Of a stretch of DNA of 10,828 bases, positions 1-6,297 are shown piece by piece. Source of the stretch: an uncultured Kiritimatiellota bacterium (lineage in GTDB: Bacteria; Verrucomicrobiota; Kiritimatiellia; RFP12; UBA1067); assembly GCA_934654805.1 (NCBI GenBank), contig CAKUGW010000109.1, positions 1 to 10,828 on the forward strand, written 5' to 3'. Under the pieces are notes generated by a model. The model was given only the letters and a program-made list of their open reading frames with translations. It was not told the origin of the DNA and did not search any database. Position 1 is the stretch's first letter, and each line of letters opens with the position of its first letter. A program made the position numbers and the translations under genes.

Positions 1-89
1 TACCGAAAAACGGCGGGCGGGTGCCGCGCTTTTCTACCCCGCCATCCGAGCCAAACCAAAAAATGGGTAAACTCCAGACAACTTCCCAA

Positions 90-118
90 TTGCGCACGGA
101 ATCATGAAATGCTATACT
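90..118 (+). promoter_or_regulatory. Sigma70-like promoter upstream of the GH16-like gene
   Basis: A -35 element TTGCGC (90-95) and a -10 element TATACT (113-118) are separated by exactly 17 bases, in an AT-rich patch within otherwise GC-rich DNA. The expected transcription start is near 125, giving a leader of about 40 bases before the ATG at 164. This is the best conventional promoter in the window. It could drive the GH16-like gene and possibly read on into the GH92 gene, as no convincing terminator separates them. Confidence 0.6.
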
Positions 119-126
119 ATGCACAT

Positions 127-144
127 CTACCTATGGGATGGTAG
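127..144 (+). promoter_or_regulatory. Operator-like dyad CTACC-N8-GGTAG in the leader
   Basis: CTACC (127-131) and GGTAG (140-144) form an inverted repeat around the 8-base centre TATGGGAT. It lies just downstream of the predicted transcription start, where a repressor site or a small leader hairpin would act. Bases 132-144 (TATGGGATGGTAG) recur exactly, in reverse orientation, at 10355-10367 beyond the last gene. The function is inferred; no known operator is recognised. Confidence 0.35.
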
Positions 145-163
145 CGAATAGGAATCAACACCG

Positions 164-1072
164 ATGAAACTGAAGACCCTCGCCCGAATAGCGGGATTTC
201 TCCTGACGCTGCCGGCCCTTGGGGCGGATGCCCGCGTCCGAACGCTCTACGACAGCGACCTTGACGGGTGGCGGCTCTGGACCGCCTACGGGCCCGCGGT
301 GAACGAACGCTACGGTTCGGGCAACAACTCTAAGCACTGGCACGACCCCGCCTATGTGGTTGCCTCCGGCAAGGCCCGCATTCTCCGTGCGGTGGATACG
401 GGTGTCGGGAAGGAGAAGCGTTTCATGAGCGGCTGCCTCTCGACGCGCGAGGCACCGGGCGGCAGGGGTTTCATGCGGTTTGGTCCGGGCGTGGACTTCC
501 TGCGGTTCGAGTTCACCGTCTCCATTTCCGACTGGAACCACGCGGTCTGGCCGGCGCTTTGGCTGAGGGGGGACGGCGGGGCGGGCGTCCACGAAGTCGA
601 CGTGCTCGAGGGCTTCACCGCGCAAGTGGGCGTCGACCTCTACCGCATCGCGGTTCATTCCGCCGGGAAAGTGAACGTCCTGCGCGACCCATGGCCGGGA
701 ACGCCCCTCAAGGCGGGGCGGAAGGCCTGCGTCTGGACGGAGATTCACCGGCCGGGGACGCTCGACCCGAAGCTGGCCTTCATCCGCGCGGGCGTCGACG
801 GAACGGTGACGGTCGCGAAGGGCGACCCCAATACCGCCGGCTGGTGGAAGGCGAACTACGGCTGGGACATGATCGTCCAGCAGCAGATCGGCGGCAACTG
901 GGTCGGCGATCCGGAGAAGCCGTATCAGGGCAAACTCCAAAACGGCGAACCCGGTCTGCCCGCGTCGGAGGTCCCGACCTGGCGGGGCGATTCGTCGATG
1001 ACCGTTTACCGGGTGAAGGTCACGGCGCACGGCCCGGCCGCTAGCGGGGGTCTGCGCATCAGCCTGCGGTGA
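164..1072 (+). CDS. Exported GH16-like glycoside hydrolase (substrate unknown)
   Basis: This 302-residue protein starts with a signal peptide (basic MKLK, hydrophobic core to about residue 20, probable cleavage near ADA at 21-23). The rest resembles the GH16 jelly-roll fold. WPALWLRG (129-136) leads into EVDVLE (144-149), matching the GH16 catalytic motif ExDxxE, so E144 is the likely nucleophile, D146 its helper and E149 the acid/base. Near the C-terminus, GGNWVGDP (243-250) matches the conserved GH16 GGNWxGxP strand. GH16 enzymes cut beta-1,3/1,4 glucans, agars, carrageenans or other beta-galactans; nothing visible fixes the substrate. The only sensible start is ATG 164, with a weak TAGGA about 10 bases upstream. 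The gene lies 64 bp before the GH92 gene on the same strand. The remaining domain is divergent, so a non-catalytic GH16-like lectin fold is possible, although all three catalytic acids are present. Confidence 0.72.
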   Translation: MKLKTLARIAGFLLTLPALGADARVRTLYDSDLDGWRLWTAYGPAVNERYGSGNNSKHWHDPAYVVASGKARILRAVDTGVGKEKRFMSGCLSTREAPGGRGFMRFGPGVDFLRFEFTVSISDWNHAVWPALWLRGDGGAGVHEVDVLEGFTAQVGVDLYRIAVHSAGKVNVLRDPWPGTPLKAGRKACVWTEIHRPGTLDPKLAFIRAGVDGTVTVAKGDPNTAGWWKANYGWDMIVQQQIGGNWVGDPEKPYQGKLQNGEPGLPASEVPTWRGDSSMTVYRVKVTAHGPAASGGLRISLR

Positions 1073-1114
1073 TTTTCTTTCGGATTCCTCGAACGCAACC
1101 TTTTCATTCAACCT

Positions 1115-1129
1115 CATATTTGATAAACT
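1115..1129 (+). promoter_or_regulatory. Possible -10 region directly upstream of the GH92 start
   Basis: The 64 bp gap before the GH92 gene is AT-rich at its 3' end. Candidate -10 hexamers are CATATT (1115-1120) and TAAACT (1124-1129), each matching TATAAT at four of six positions. GAACGC at 1091-1096 lies about 18 bases before CATATT, resembling the TGAACGC-to--10 arrangement seen upstream of genes 4 and 5. There is no clear -35 element and no Shine-Dalgarno sequence before ATG 1137. Genes 1 and 2 may instead be co-transcribed. Confidence 0.3.
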
Positions 1130-1136
1130 GTATGAC

Positions 1137-3269
1137 ATGAAAACGCAAGTACTGTCCGCCTTCTTCTCGCTGGCCCTGATCGCCCCGGCATTCGCCGCGC
1201 CGGTCGATTTCGTGAACCCCTTCGTCGGGACGGACGCGACGGGCCACACGTTCCCGGCTGCATCGTATCCCTTCGGGCTCGTTCAGGCGGGTCCCGACAC
1301 GGGCTGTTCGGGCTGGGACTACTGCAGCGGCTACCGCTATTCGGACAGCCGGATCGTCGCTTTCTCGCAGACCCACCTCAACGGGACCGGCTGCGGAGAC
1401 CTCGGCGACCTCAAGGTGATGCCGTTCCGCGGCGAAAACCCCGCTCCCAGCACGTTCAGCCACGAAGAGGAGTCGGCGTCGCCCGGCTACTACTCGGTCA
1501 GGCTCCGCGAGGCGGCGGCCCGCGTCGAAATCGCCGTCTCCGCGCACGCGGCGATCTATCGGATCACGGGCGAGGGGCGGCTCGGGCTCGCGGTCGATCC
1601 CTCCTACGGAATCGGGGGGACGGCCGAACCGCGGGGCGTAGCCGTCGCGGACGACCGCACGGGGCTTTCCGGCACGGTTCACCGCAAGGGCTGGGTCGAG
1701 CGCACTTTCGCGTTCGCCGTCGTTTTCGACCGTCCGGCGGCCGAGGTTCGCGGGAACTCCACGTGCTTCACCTTCGAATTGTCCGCCGACAGGCCCCTGC
1801 TTGTGAAGCTCGCGCTTTCCGCCGAGGGCGGCGTGGGCGCGGCGCGGCGGAATCTCGCGGCGGAAATCCCGGGCTGGGACTTTGACGCGGTTCACGCGGC
1901 GGCGGTGGCGAAGTGGAACGACTACCTCGGCCGGGTGAAGGCCGACGGGTCGGTTGACCAGAAGCGGAACCTCTACACCTCGCTCTACCACCTCTTCCTC
2001 CAGCCGAACAACATCGCCGACGTCGGCGAACGACCCTTCTACTCGACGTTCTCCTGCTGGGACACCTTCCGCGCCGCCGCGCCGCTCTACACGGTGCTCG
2101 TTCCCGAACTCGTGCCGGGGATGGTCGGTTCGCTGCTCGAACAGGGCCGGCGGACGGGCTTTCTCCCGATCTGGACGCTCTGGGGTCAGGACAACCAGTG
2201 CATGATCGCCACGCATTCGGTGCCGATGATCGTGGACGCCTATCTCAAGGGTCTGCTGCCGGCTGACGCGGCGGAAGGCGCCTACCGGCAGATCAAGGAC
2301 ACGCTGACCCAGCCGCACGAGGGACGGCTCAAGGAAAACTGGGACATCCTGAATCGCTACGGCTACTATCCCTTCGACCTCATCAAGGGCGAGTCGGTCG
2401 CGCGTACGATGGAATGCGCCTACGACGACTGGTGCGCGGGCGTGATGGCCAGGTGTCTCGGCCACGGCGAGGACGCCGATTTCTTCTTCCGGCGTTCGGG
2501 GAACTGGCGGAATGTGTTCGACCCCGAACTCAAGCTCGTCCGGGGCAAGGACTCGAAGGGCGTCTGGCGTACGCCGTACAACCCCTACGCCCTCGGGCAC
2601 GGCGCGAGCACGGCGAACGATTTCACCGAGGGCAACGCCTTCCAGTACACGTGGCACGTCATGCAGGACCCCGGAGGCCTCATCGCGGCGATGGGGGGAA
2701 GGGCCGAGTTCCTCGGCAAACTCGACTCGCTCTTCACCGAGAACTCGCAGGCCGAGGGCATGGGCCACGTCGTGGACGTCACGGGTCTCATCGGCCAGTA
2801 CGTCCACGGCAACGAGCCGAGCCATCACGTGATCTACTTCTACACGCTCGCGGGTCGGCCCGACAAGGCCGCCGAGCGCATCCGCGAGGTCTTCGACAAG
2901 TTCTACCTCCCGAAGCCGGACGGCCTCTGCGGCAACGACGACTGCGGGCAGATGAGCGCCTGGTACATCTTCGGTGCGCTCGGCTTCTATCCGTTCAACC
3001 CGTGCGGCGGCGAATATGTCCTCGGAGCCCCGCAGGTGCCGAGGGTCTCGCTGCGGCTGGCGAACGGCCGGACGCTCTCCATCGTGGCGAAGGACCTGTC
3101 GGCGAAGAACAAGTACGTGAAGTCGGCCGCCTACCGTGCGCCGGGTTCGCCGGCCGCCCGGCCGCTCAAGACGGCCATCCTTCACGAGGACCTCATGCGC
3201 GGCGGCGAGATTGTCTTCGAGATGACCGACCGTCCCGACGGGGCCTTCGCCGGCGGAGGTGCGCGATGA
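1137..3269 (+). CDS. Exported GH92 alpha-mannosidase
   Basis: This 710-residue protein, near the usual GH92 length, hydrolyses alpha-mannosides by the calcium-dependent inverting mechanism of the family. Residues 1-20 are a signal peptide ending AFA, followed at once by the N-terminal GH92 signature NPFVGTD (27-33) and FPAASYPFG (39-47). Other landmarks are FSQTHLNGTGC (76-86), WDTFR (308-312), EGN (498-500) with the likely catalytic acid E498, GNEPSHH (558-564) and GNDDCGQMSAW (599-609), whose aspartates D601/D602 are the probable base region. All the expected acidic positions are present, so the enzyme looks active. GH92 members act on alpha-1,2/1,3/1,4/1,6 mannosides, and some cleave Man-1-phospho-6-Man; linkage cannot be read here. 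The start lacks a Shine-Dalgarno sequence and is overlapped by a two-codon frame, ATG ACA TGA (1132-1140). The stop overlaps the start of the NAGPA-type gene by 4 bases. Confidence 0.95.
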   Translation: MKTQVLSAFFSLALIAPAFAAPVDFVNPFVGTDATGHTFPAASYPFGLVQAGPDTGCSGWDYCSGYRYSDSRIVAFSQTHLNGTGCGDLGDLKVMPFRGENPAPSTFSHEEESASPGYYSVRLREAAARVEIAVSAHAAIYRITGEGRLGLAVDPSYGIGGTAEPRGVAVADDRTGLSGTVHRKGWVERTFAFAVVFDRPAAEVRGNSTCFTFELSADRPLLVKLALSAEGGVGAARRNLAAEIPGWDFDAVHAAAVAKWNDYLGRVKADGSVDQKRNLYTSLYHLFLQPNNIADVGERPFYSTFSCWDTFRAAAPLYTVLVPELVPGMVGSLLEQGRRTGFLPIWTLWGQDNQCMIATHSVPMIVDAYLKGLLPADAAEGAYRQIKDTLTQPHEGRLKENWDILNRYGYYPFDLIKGESVARTMECAYDDWCAGVMARCLGHGEDADFFFRRSGNWRNVFDPELKLVRGKDSKGVWRTPYNPYALGHGASTANDFTEGNAFQYTWHVMQDPGGLIAAMGGRAEFLGKLDSLFTENSQAEGMGHVVDVTGLIGQYVHGNEPSHHVIYFYTLAGRPDKAAERIREVFDKFYLPKPDGLCGNDDCGQMSAWYIFGALGFYPFNPCGGEYVLGAPQVPRVSLRLANGRTLSIVAKDLSAKNKYVKSAAYRAPGSPAARPLKTAILHEDLMRGGEIVFEMTDRPDGAFAGGGAR
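3255..3260 (+). promoter_or_regulatory. Strong Shine-Dalgarno GGAGGT for the NAGPA-type gene
   Basis: GGAGGT lies inside the last codons of the GH92 gene, 5 bases before ATG 3266. It fixes the start of the next gene, whose reading frame is open far upstream without coding meaning. Together with the ATGA overlap it indicates translational coupling of the two enzymes. Confidence 0.75.
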
Positions 3270-4051
3270 GGCGGGTTCTGCTTCTCCTGGTTCTCGTGCT
3301 TCCGCCGCTCCTGTTGGCGAAGCCGCGCGTGACGCAGACGAAGTTCACCTCCCGGAAGGTGCCGGTTCACGTCGTTTCCTGTTCGCTCTCGAACGGCTTT
3401 TCCGCCGTGGCGCTGATTCAGCCCGCCCCGTCGGGGGTGCCGGGTGCTTCCAGCGTCTGCGCCGATCCGCTTGAGTCCGCCCGGAAGGCCGGGCTTGTCG
3501 CGGCGGTCAACGCGACGGCGTTCATGTATCCCCTGGATGCGCCCCCCGAGGAGCGGAACACCCGGTGGTATGCGGGCAGGCCCGTGCGGCTCTTCGGCCT
3601 GAACGTGCAGGACGGCGTTCGGCGCAACCCCGACCACCCGAACCGGCAGGTGATGTGGTTCGACGCCTCGGGCCGCGGCCACGTGGGGCACCCGACGGCG
3701 GAGGATTCCCCCGTGCAGGCGGTGGCGGACTGGGAGGGCCCGATTCTCGAGAAGGGCGTCGTCCTTTCCCGCGAGAACGGCATCCGCTACCAGCGCGCCT
3801 TTGCGGGGCTTTCCGACGGCGGCTGGACGCTCCATCTCGCCGTGGCCGAGGGCGGGATGGATCGGGGCCTGACCCTGGCCGAGTGCGGCGAGTTCCTGAA
3901 GACGCTCGGCTGCACCGACGGCATCAACCTCGACGGCGGCGGTTCGGCGTGCCTGATGTCCGGGCGCGGGCGCACCCTCGCCCCCGTCTTCCCGAAGGGG
4001 GGCCGCCGGCCCGTGCCGGTTCTGCTGGGTGTTCGAAAAACTGCAAAGTGA
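3266..4051 (+). CDS. Exported NAGPA-type phosphodiester glycosidase
   Basis: This 261-residue protein belongs to the phosphodiester glycosidase family (NAGPA domain, formerly DUF2233). The family is named for the animal uncovering enzyme, which removes GlcNAc from GlcNAc-1-phospho-6-mannose; bacterial members presumably cleave sugar-1-phosphodiesters in envelope or environmental glycans. A hydrophobic signal sequence (residues 4-18) is followed by the domain: VNATAF (81-86) in the early core, then the hallmark segment GLTLAECGEFLKTLG (201-215) running into NLDGGGSACLM (221-231), with the conserved Asp and Gly-rich turn. The length suits a stand-alone single domain. ATG 3266 overlaps the GH92 TGA (3267-3269) and has GGAGGT 5 bases upstream, so the two are probably made in fixed ratio. 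The last codons overlap the operator-like dyad of the next gene. The family assignment is strong; the substrate is inferred from context. Confidence 0.88.
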   Translation: MRRVLLLLVLVLPPLLLAKPRVTQTKFTSRKVPVHVVSCSLSNGFSAVALIQPAPSGVPGASSVCADPLESARKAGLVAAVNATAFMYPLDAPPEERNTRWYAGRPVRLFGLNVQDGVRRNPDHPNRQVMWFDASGRGHVGHPTAEDSPVQAVADWEGPILEKGVVLSRENGIRYQRAFAGLSDGGWTLHLAVAEGGMDRGLTLAECGEFLKTLGCTDGINLDGGGSACLMSGRGRTLAPVFPKGGRRPVPVLLGVRKTAK

Positions 4052-4063
4052 TGGGATGAACGC
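4031..4063 (+). promoter_or_regulatory. Operator-like dyad GTTC-N23-GAAC upstream of gene 4
   Basis: GTTC (4031-4034) and GAAC (4058-4061, within TGAACGC 4057-4063) are inverted half-sites 23 bases apart, with an A-rich stretch AAAAACTGCAAAG (4036-4048) between them. The same half-sites with identical spacing and a similar A-rich centre occur upstream of gene 5 (6171-6203). The left half lies in the final codons of the NAGPA-type gene. A transcription factor site or an UP-like element is inferred. Confidence 0.4.
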
Positions 4064-4077
4064 CGCCCCCGCCCCGC

Positions 4078-4088
4078 TGTGGTAGAAT
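4078..4088 (+). promoter_or_regulatory. Extended -10 promoter abutting the gene 4 start
   Basis: TGTGG (4078-4082) followed by TAGAAT (4083-4088) forms an extended -10 element with one mismatch to TATAAT. The preceding bases are GC-rich and lack a consensus -35. The ATG at 4095 lies 6 bases after the hexamer, where transcription should begin, so the mRNA is probably leaderless. The same TGTGGTAnAAT string occurs upstream of gene 5. Confidence 0.55.
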
Positions 4089-4094
4089 GGCGGC

Positions 4095-6131
4095 ATGAAA
4101 AACATCTCATTCGCCCTGCTTTCCCTGATTGTCGGTTCGGCGCTGTCGTTCGCGGCGGAGACGCTGCGGCCCGGCGAGGCTGATTCACCCTATCCGTCCG
4201 GCAGAAGAGCCGCGATGGTCGTGGCCGTCGATGGCGGCACGGTCGCCCAGTACGAGAAGGTCGTTCCCCTCCTCGAACGGTGCGGAATCCCCGTGCTCGT
4301 CAACGTCGAGGTCGCGAAGATCGGGGTCGATCCGGCCTACATGACGTGGGGGCAGGTCAACGCGCTCGTGAAGCGCGGCTGCGAACTCGGCGCGATGGTG
4401 TCGCACAATCCCGTCCGCGACCGCGGGCATCGGGCGGAGATTTCGGAGATTGACGCCGCCCTGGCACTCGTCGAGAAGAAGACCGGGCGCGCGCCGAAGG
4501 CCGCGCTCTACGGCTGGCCGGGCATGACCGGGGAGATGCGCGCGGATCTCGACCGCAGGGGAATCGCCAACCAGGTCTGGCGCGGCGGCCAGCTGAACGG
4601 CGAGAAGAGGGCGTGCACGGAGCTTTCCAACATCTGCGCCCGTGCGGCCTCCGGCGTCCATTCGACCCTGATTTTCCCGTTCGGGCCGAGTTCGGCTTCC
4701 GAAATCAATCGCAGCCAGGCCGACCTCCGGGCGGCGGCGCGTGCGTTGGGATCCGCGACGAACGTCTGGTTCGCGAAACTTTCCGAGCGCCGCGCGCGGG
4801 AGACCGCCTACACCCGCTACCTGGACCGCAAGGCGCACGAGAAGAAACTGCTCGACGGGTATGCGGCCAGGGCCTTTCAGGTGTCGGTGGCAGGCCCGGG
4901 CTGGGGCGTGCCTCGCAAACCCGGCGAGAAGGTCACGTTCACGGTTCGCTTCGCCGCGCCCGATGCCGAGACCGCGCCGCTTCTCGCCGGACTGGCGGCC
5001 ACGGTGACGGTCGACAACTTCGGTTCGCGGCGGCAGTTCGAGAAAACCGTCCCCCTCAGGTCGGACAGCGAGGTCGTCTGTTCGGGAACGCTCCGGGAAC
5101 CCGGCTTCCTGCGCATCCGGATCGAGGCCCCCGGTTTCCTGCCGAACCAGGGGCGCCCCTGGCAGCGGTCCGTGCCGTTCGCGCCCGAGCGCATCGCGAA
5201 GGTCGGGGCATGCCCGGCGGACTTCGACGCCTTCTGGGCGAAAGCCGTCCGGGAGGCGGAGAAGATCCCTCTCGACCCCGAGATGGAACTCAACCCCGAC
5301 AAGGGCCGGAGCGTTTGCGGCGGGAGGTATGACGTCTACAACGTGAGTTTCGCCACGGTTGCGAACCGCCGCGTCTACGGCTATCTCTGCATCCCGAAGG
5401 GCGGGAAAGGCCCGTATCCGCTCCGCGTGCAGGTGCCGGGCGCGGGCTACGGGTTGTGGTCGTGGCAGCCGAATCCGAAGGGGAGCGCGGACGAGGTCTA
5501 CCTTTTCATGACGGTCTTCCCGTGGAAGACCTGGGCGCCCCCCGCCGGCGCCTACGAGAAACTGCAAGCGGACTGCTACGCGAAGTACGGCCTGCGCGGC
5601 TACGGCTACATCGGCGCGGGGCTCAGCGAGGGCGCGGCTCACGACTTCTACTATCCCGTCATCCTCGGCATCAACCGTGCGGTGAGCTGGGCGGCGGCGC
5701 GTCCCGAGGTCGATGCGTCGCGGGTCGGCTACTACGGCATCAGCCAGGGCGGCGCGTTCGGCCTGTATCTCACCTATCTCAATCCGCACGTCCGCAAGTG
5801 TGTCTCGACCGTGACGGCGTTCAGCGACCTTCTCTGCGAGTCGGTCGGCAGGCAGTCCTCGATCGAGAACGGGTGGTTCGACTACGACGACCCCGTGCGG
5901 GCGGCGCGGGCGAAAAGGAATTCGCCCTATCTGGACACCGCGAACTTTGCCTCCAAGATCCGCAAGCCCGTCCGCTTCGTCACCGGCCAGTGCGACTGGA
6001 TCTGCCCGCCCCATACGGTTTACGCGGCCTACAACGTCTGCCCCTCGCCCGACAAGGCCATCGAGCTCACGGCCGGCAACCACGGCGATCCGGGGAACGT
6101 CGGGTCCTACTACAGGTGGCTGGCGGAGTAG
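4095..6131 (+). CDS. Exported fusion: NodB-like domain plus CE7/AXE1-type acetyl esterase
   Basis: This 678-residue protein has a signal peptide (1-20, cleavage near SFA/AET). Residues 38-240 resemble a polysaccharide deacetylase (NodB) barrel: AVDGG (44-48), VPLLERCGIPVLVNV (57-71), MTWGQVNALVKRGCELGAM (83-101), SHNPVRD (103-109) and WPG (141-143). The metal site looks damaged: the DDG motif is DGG (D46, G47), and HxxxH has H104 but R108. Residues 260-365 look like a beta-sandwich linker. From CPADFDAFW (373-381) to the end is an acetyl xylan esterase-type alpha/beta hydrolase with nucleophile S550 in GISQGG (548-553), D634 in GQCDW and H663 in GNHG, a complete catalytic triad. Likely role: de-O-acetylating a polysaccharide outside the cytoplasm, with the first domain perhaps only binding sugar. 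It begins 43 bp after the NAGPA-type gene, with its own extended -10 and no Shine-Dalgarno sequence at usable spacing. Confidence 0.85.
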   Translation: MKNISFALLSLIVGSALSFAAETLRPGEADSPYPSGRRAAMVVAVDGGTVAQYEKVVPLLERCGIPVLVNVEVAKIGVDPAYMTWGQVNALVKRGCELGAMVSHNPVRDRGHRAEISEIDAALALVEKKTGRAPKAALYGWPGMTGEMRADLDRRGIANQVWRGGQLNGEKRACTELSNICARAASGVHSTLIFPFGPSSASEINRSQADLRAAARALGSATNVWFAKLSERRARETAYTRYLDRKAHEKKLLDGYAARAFQVSVAGPGWGVPRKPGEKVTFTVRFAAPDAETAPLLAGLAATVTVDNFGSRRQFEKTVPLRSDSEVVCSGTLREPGFLRIRIEAPGFLPNQGRPWQRSVPFAPERIAKVGACPADFDAFWAKAVREAEKIPLDPEMELNPDKGRSVCGGRYDVYNVSFATVANRRVYGYLCIPKGGKGPYPLRVQVPGAGYGLWSWQPNPKGSADEVYLFMTVFPWKTWAPPAGAYEKLQADCYAKYGLRGYGYIGAGLSEGAAHDFYYPVILGINRAVSWAAARPEVDASRVGYYGISQGGAFGLYLTYLNPHVRKCVSTVTAFSDLLCESVGRQSSIENGWFDYDDPVRAARAKRNSPYLDTANFASKIRKPVRFVTGQCDWICPPHTVYAAYNVCPSPDKAIELTAGNHGDPGNVGSYYRWLAE

Positions 6132-6134
6132 CGC

Positions 6135-6161
6135 GGGGGAGCGAGCCCCCCCCCCCCTCGC
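6135..6161 (+). repeat. C12 homopolymer within a GC hairpin after gene 4
   Basis: Just after the gene 4 stop, GGGGG (6135-6139) can pair with part of a run of twelve C (6146-6157); alternatively GCGAG (6141-6145) can pair with CTCGC (6157-6161). No T-tract follows, so this is not a standard intrinsic terminator, though the hairpin may protect the transcript end. The length of such a run is prone to slippage and to sequencing error; it lies outside any coding region. Confidence 0.5.
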
Positions 6162-6170
6162 GGCTTGGAT

Positions 6171-6203
6171 GTTCACAAAATCGTAAAGTTGCCGCGTGAA
6201 CGC
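6171..6203 (+). promoter_or_regulatory. Operator-like dyad GTTCAC-N19-GTGAAC upstream of gene 5
   Basis: GTTCAC (6171-6176) and GTGAAC (6196-6201) form a perfect 6-base inverted repeat with half-site centres 25 bases apart. The right half is part of TGAACGC (6197-6203), which also occurs at 4057-4063 with the same distance to its GTTC partner and an A-rich spacer ending AAAGT. The match between the two upstream regions suggests a shared regulator site. Its identity is unknown. Confidence 0.45.
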
Positions 6204-6218
6204 GAAAGTCGGGGCAAG

Positions 6219-6229
6219 TGTGGTACAAT
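6219..6229 (+). promoter_or_regulatory. Extended -10 promoter of gene 5
   Basis: TGTGG (6219-6223) followed by TACAAT (6224-6229) is an extended -10 element with one mismatch to TATAAT, nearly identical to that of gene 4. The predicted start near 6236 gives a leader of about 62 bases, so unlike gene 4 this mRNA has room for a ribosome binding site. Confidence 0.55.
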
Positions 6230-6287
6230 AATATCAGACGAAGGGGTGTCTCCCTGCATCCCAATCAAACGCGAACGAAAGCAAAAA

Positions 6288-6291
6288 GGAG
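6288..6291 (+). promoter_or_regulatory. Shine-Dalgarno GGAG of gene 5, deciding the start
   Basis: AAAAAGGAG ends at 6291, 6 bases before ATG 6298. This supports ATG 6298 (or the adjacent ATG 6301) over the in-frame TTG at 6292, which is only one base from the GGAG and would be too close. Confidence 0.7.
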
Positions 6292-6297
6292 TTGGAC

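Noticed and set aside
11..30. Possible terminator of an upstream gene (CGGC with GCCG, then CTTTT)
   Set aside because: The stem has only four base pairs and the T-run is short and interrupted; the upstream gene is not in the window.
1104..3185. 693-codon minus-strand frame opposite the GH92 gene
   Set aside because: Arg/Val-rich antisense shadow; the plus strand has the complete GH92 signature and a signal peptide.
2414..3265. Upstream extension of the NAGPA-type reading frame into the GH92 gene
   Set aside because: The extension is Arg-rich out-of-frame translation of GH92; GGAGGT and the signal peptide fix the start at 3266.
6135..6161. Intrinsic terminator after gene 4
   Set aside because: A GC hairpin is possible but there is no T-tract after it.
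4185..6176. 663-codon minus-strand frame opposite the esterase fusion
   Set aside because: Antisense shadow of gene 4 with no domain or signal peptide.
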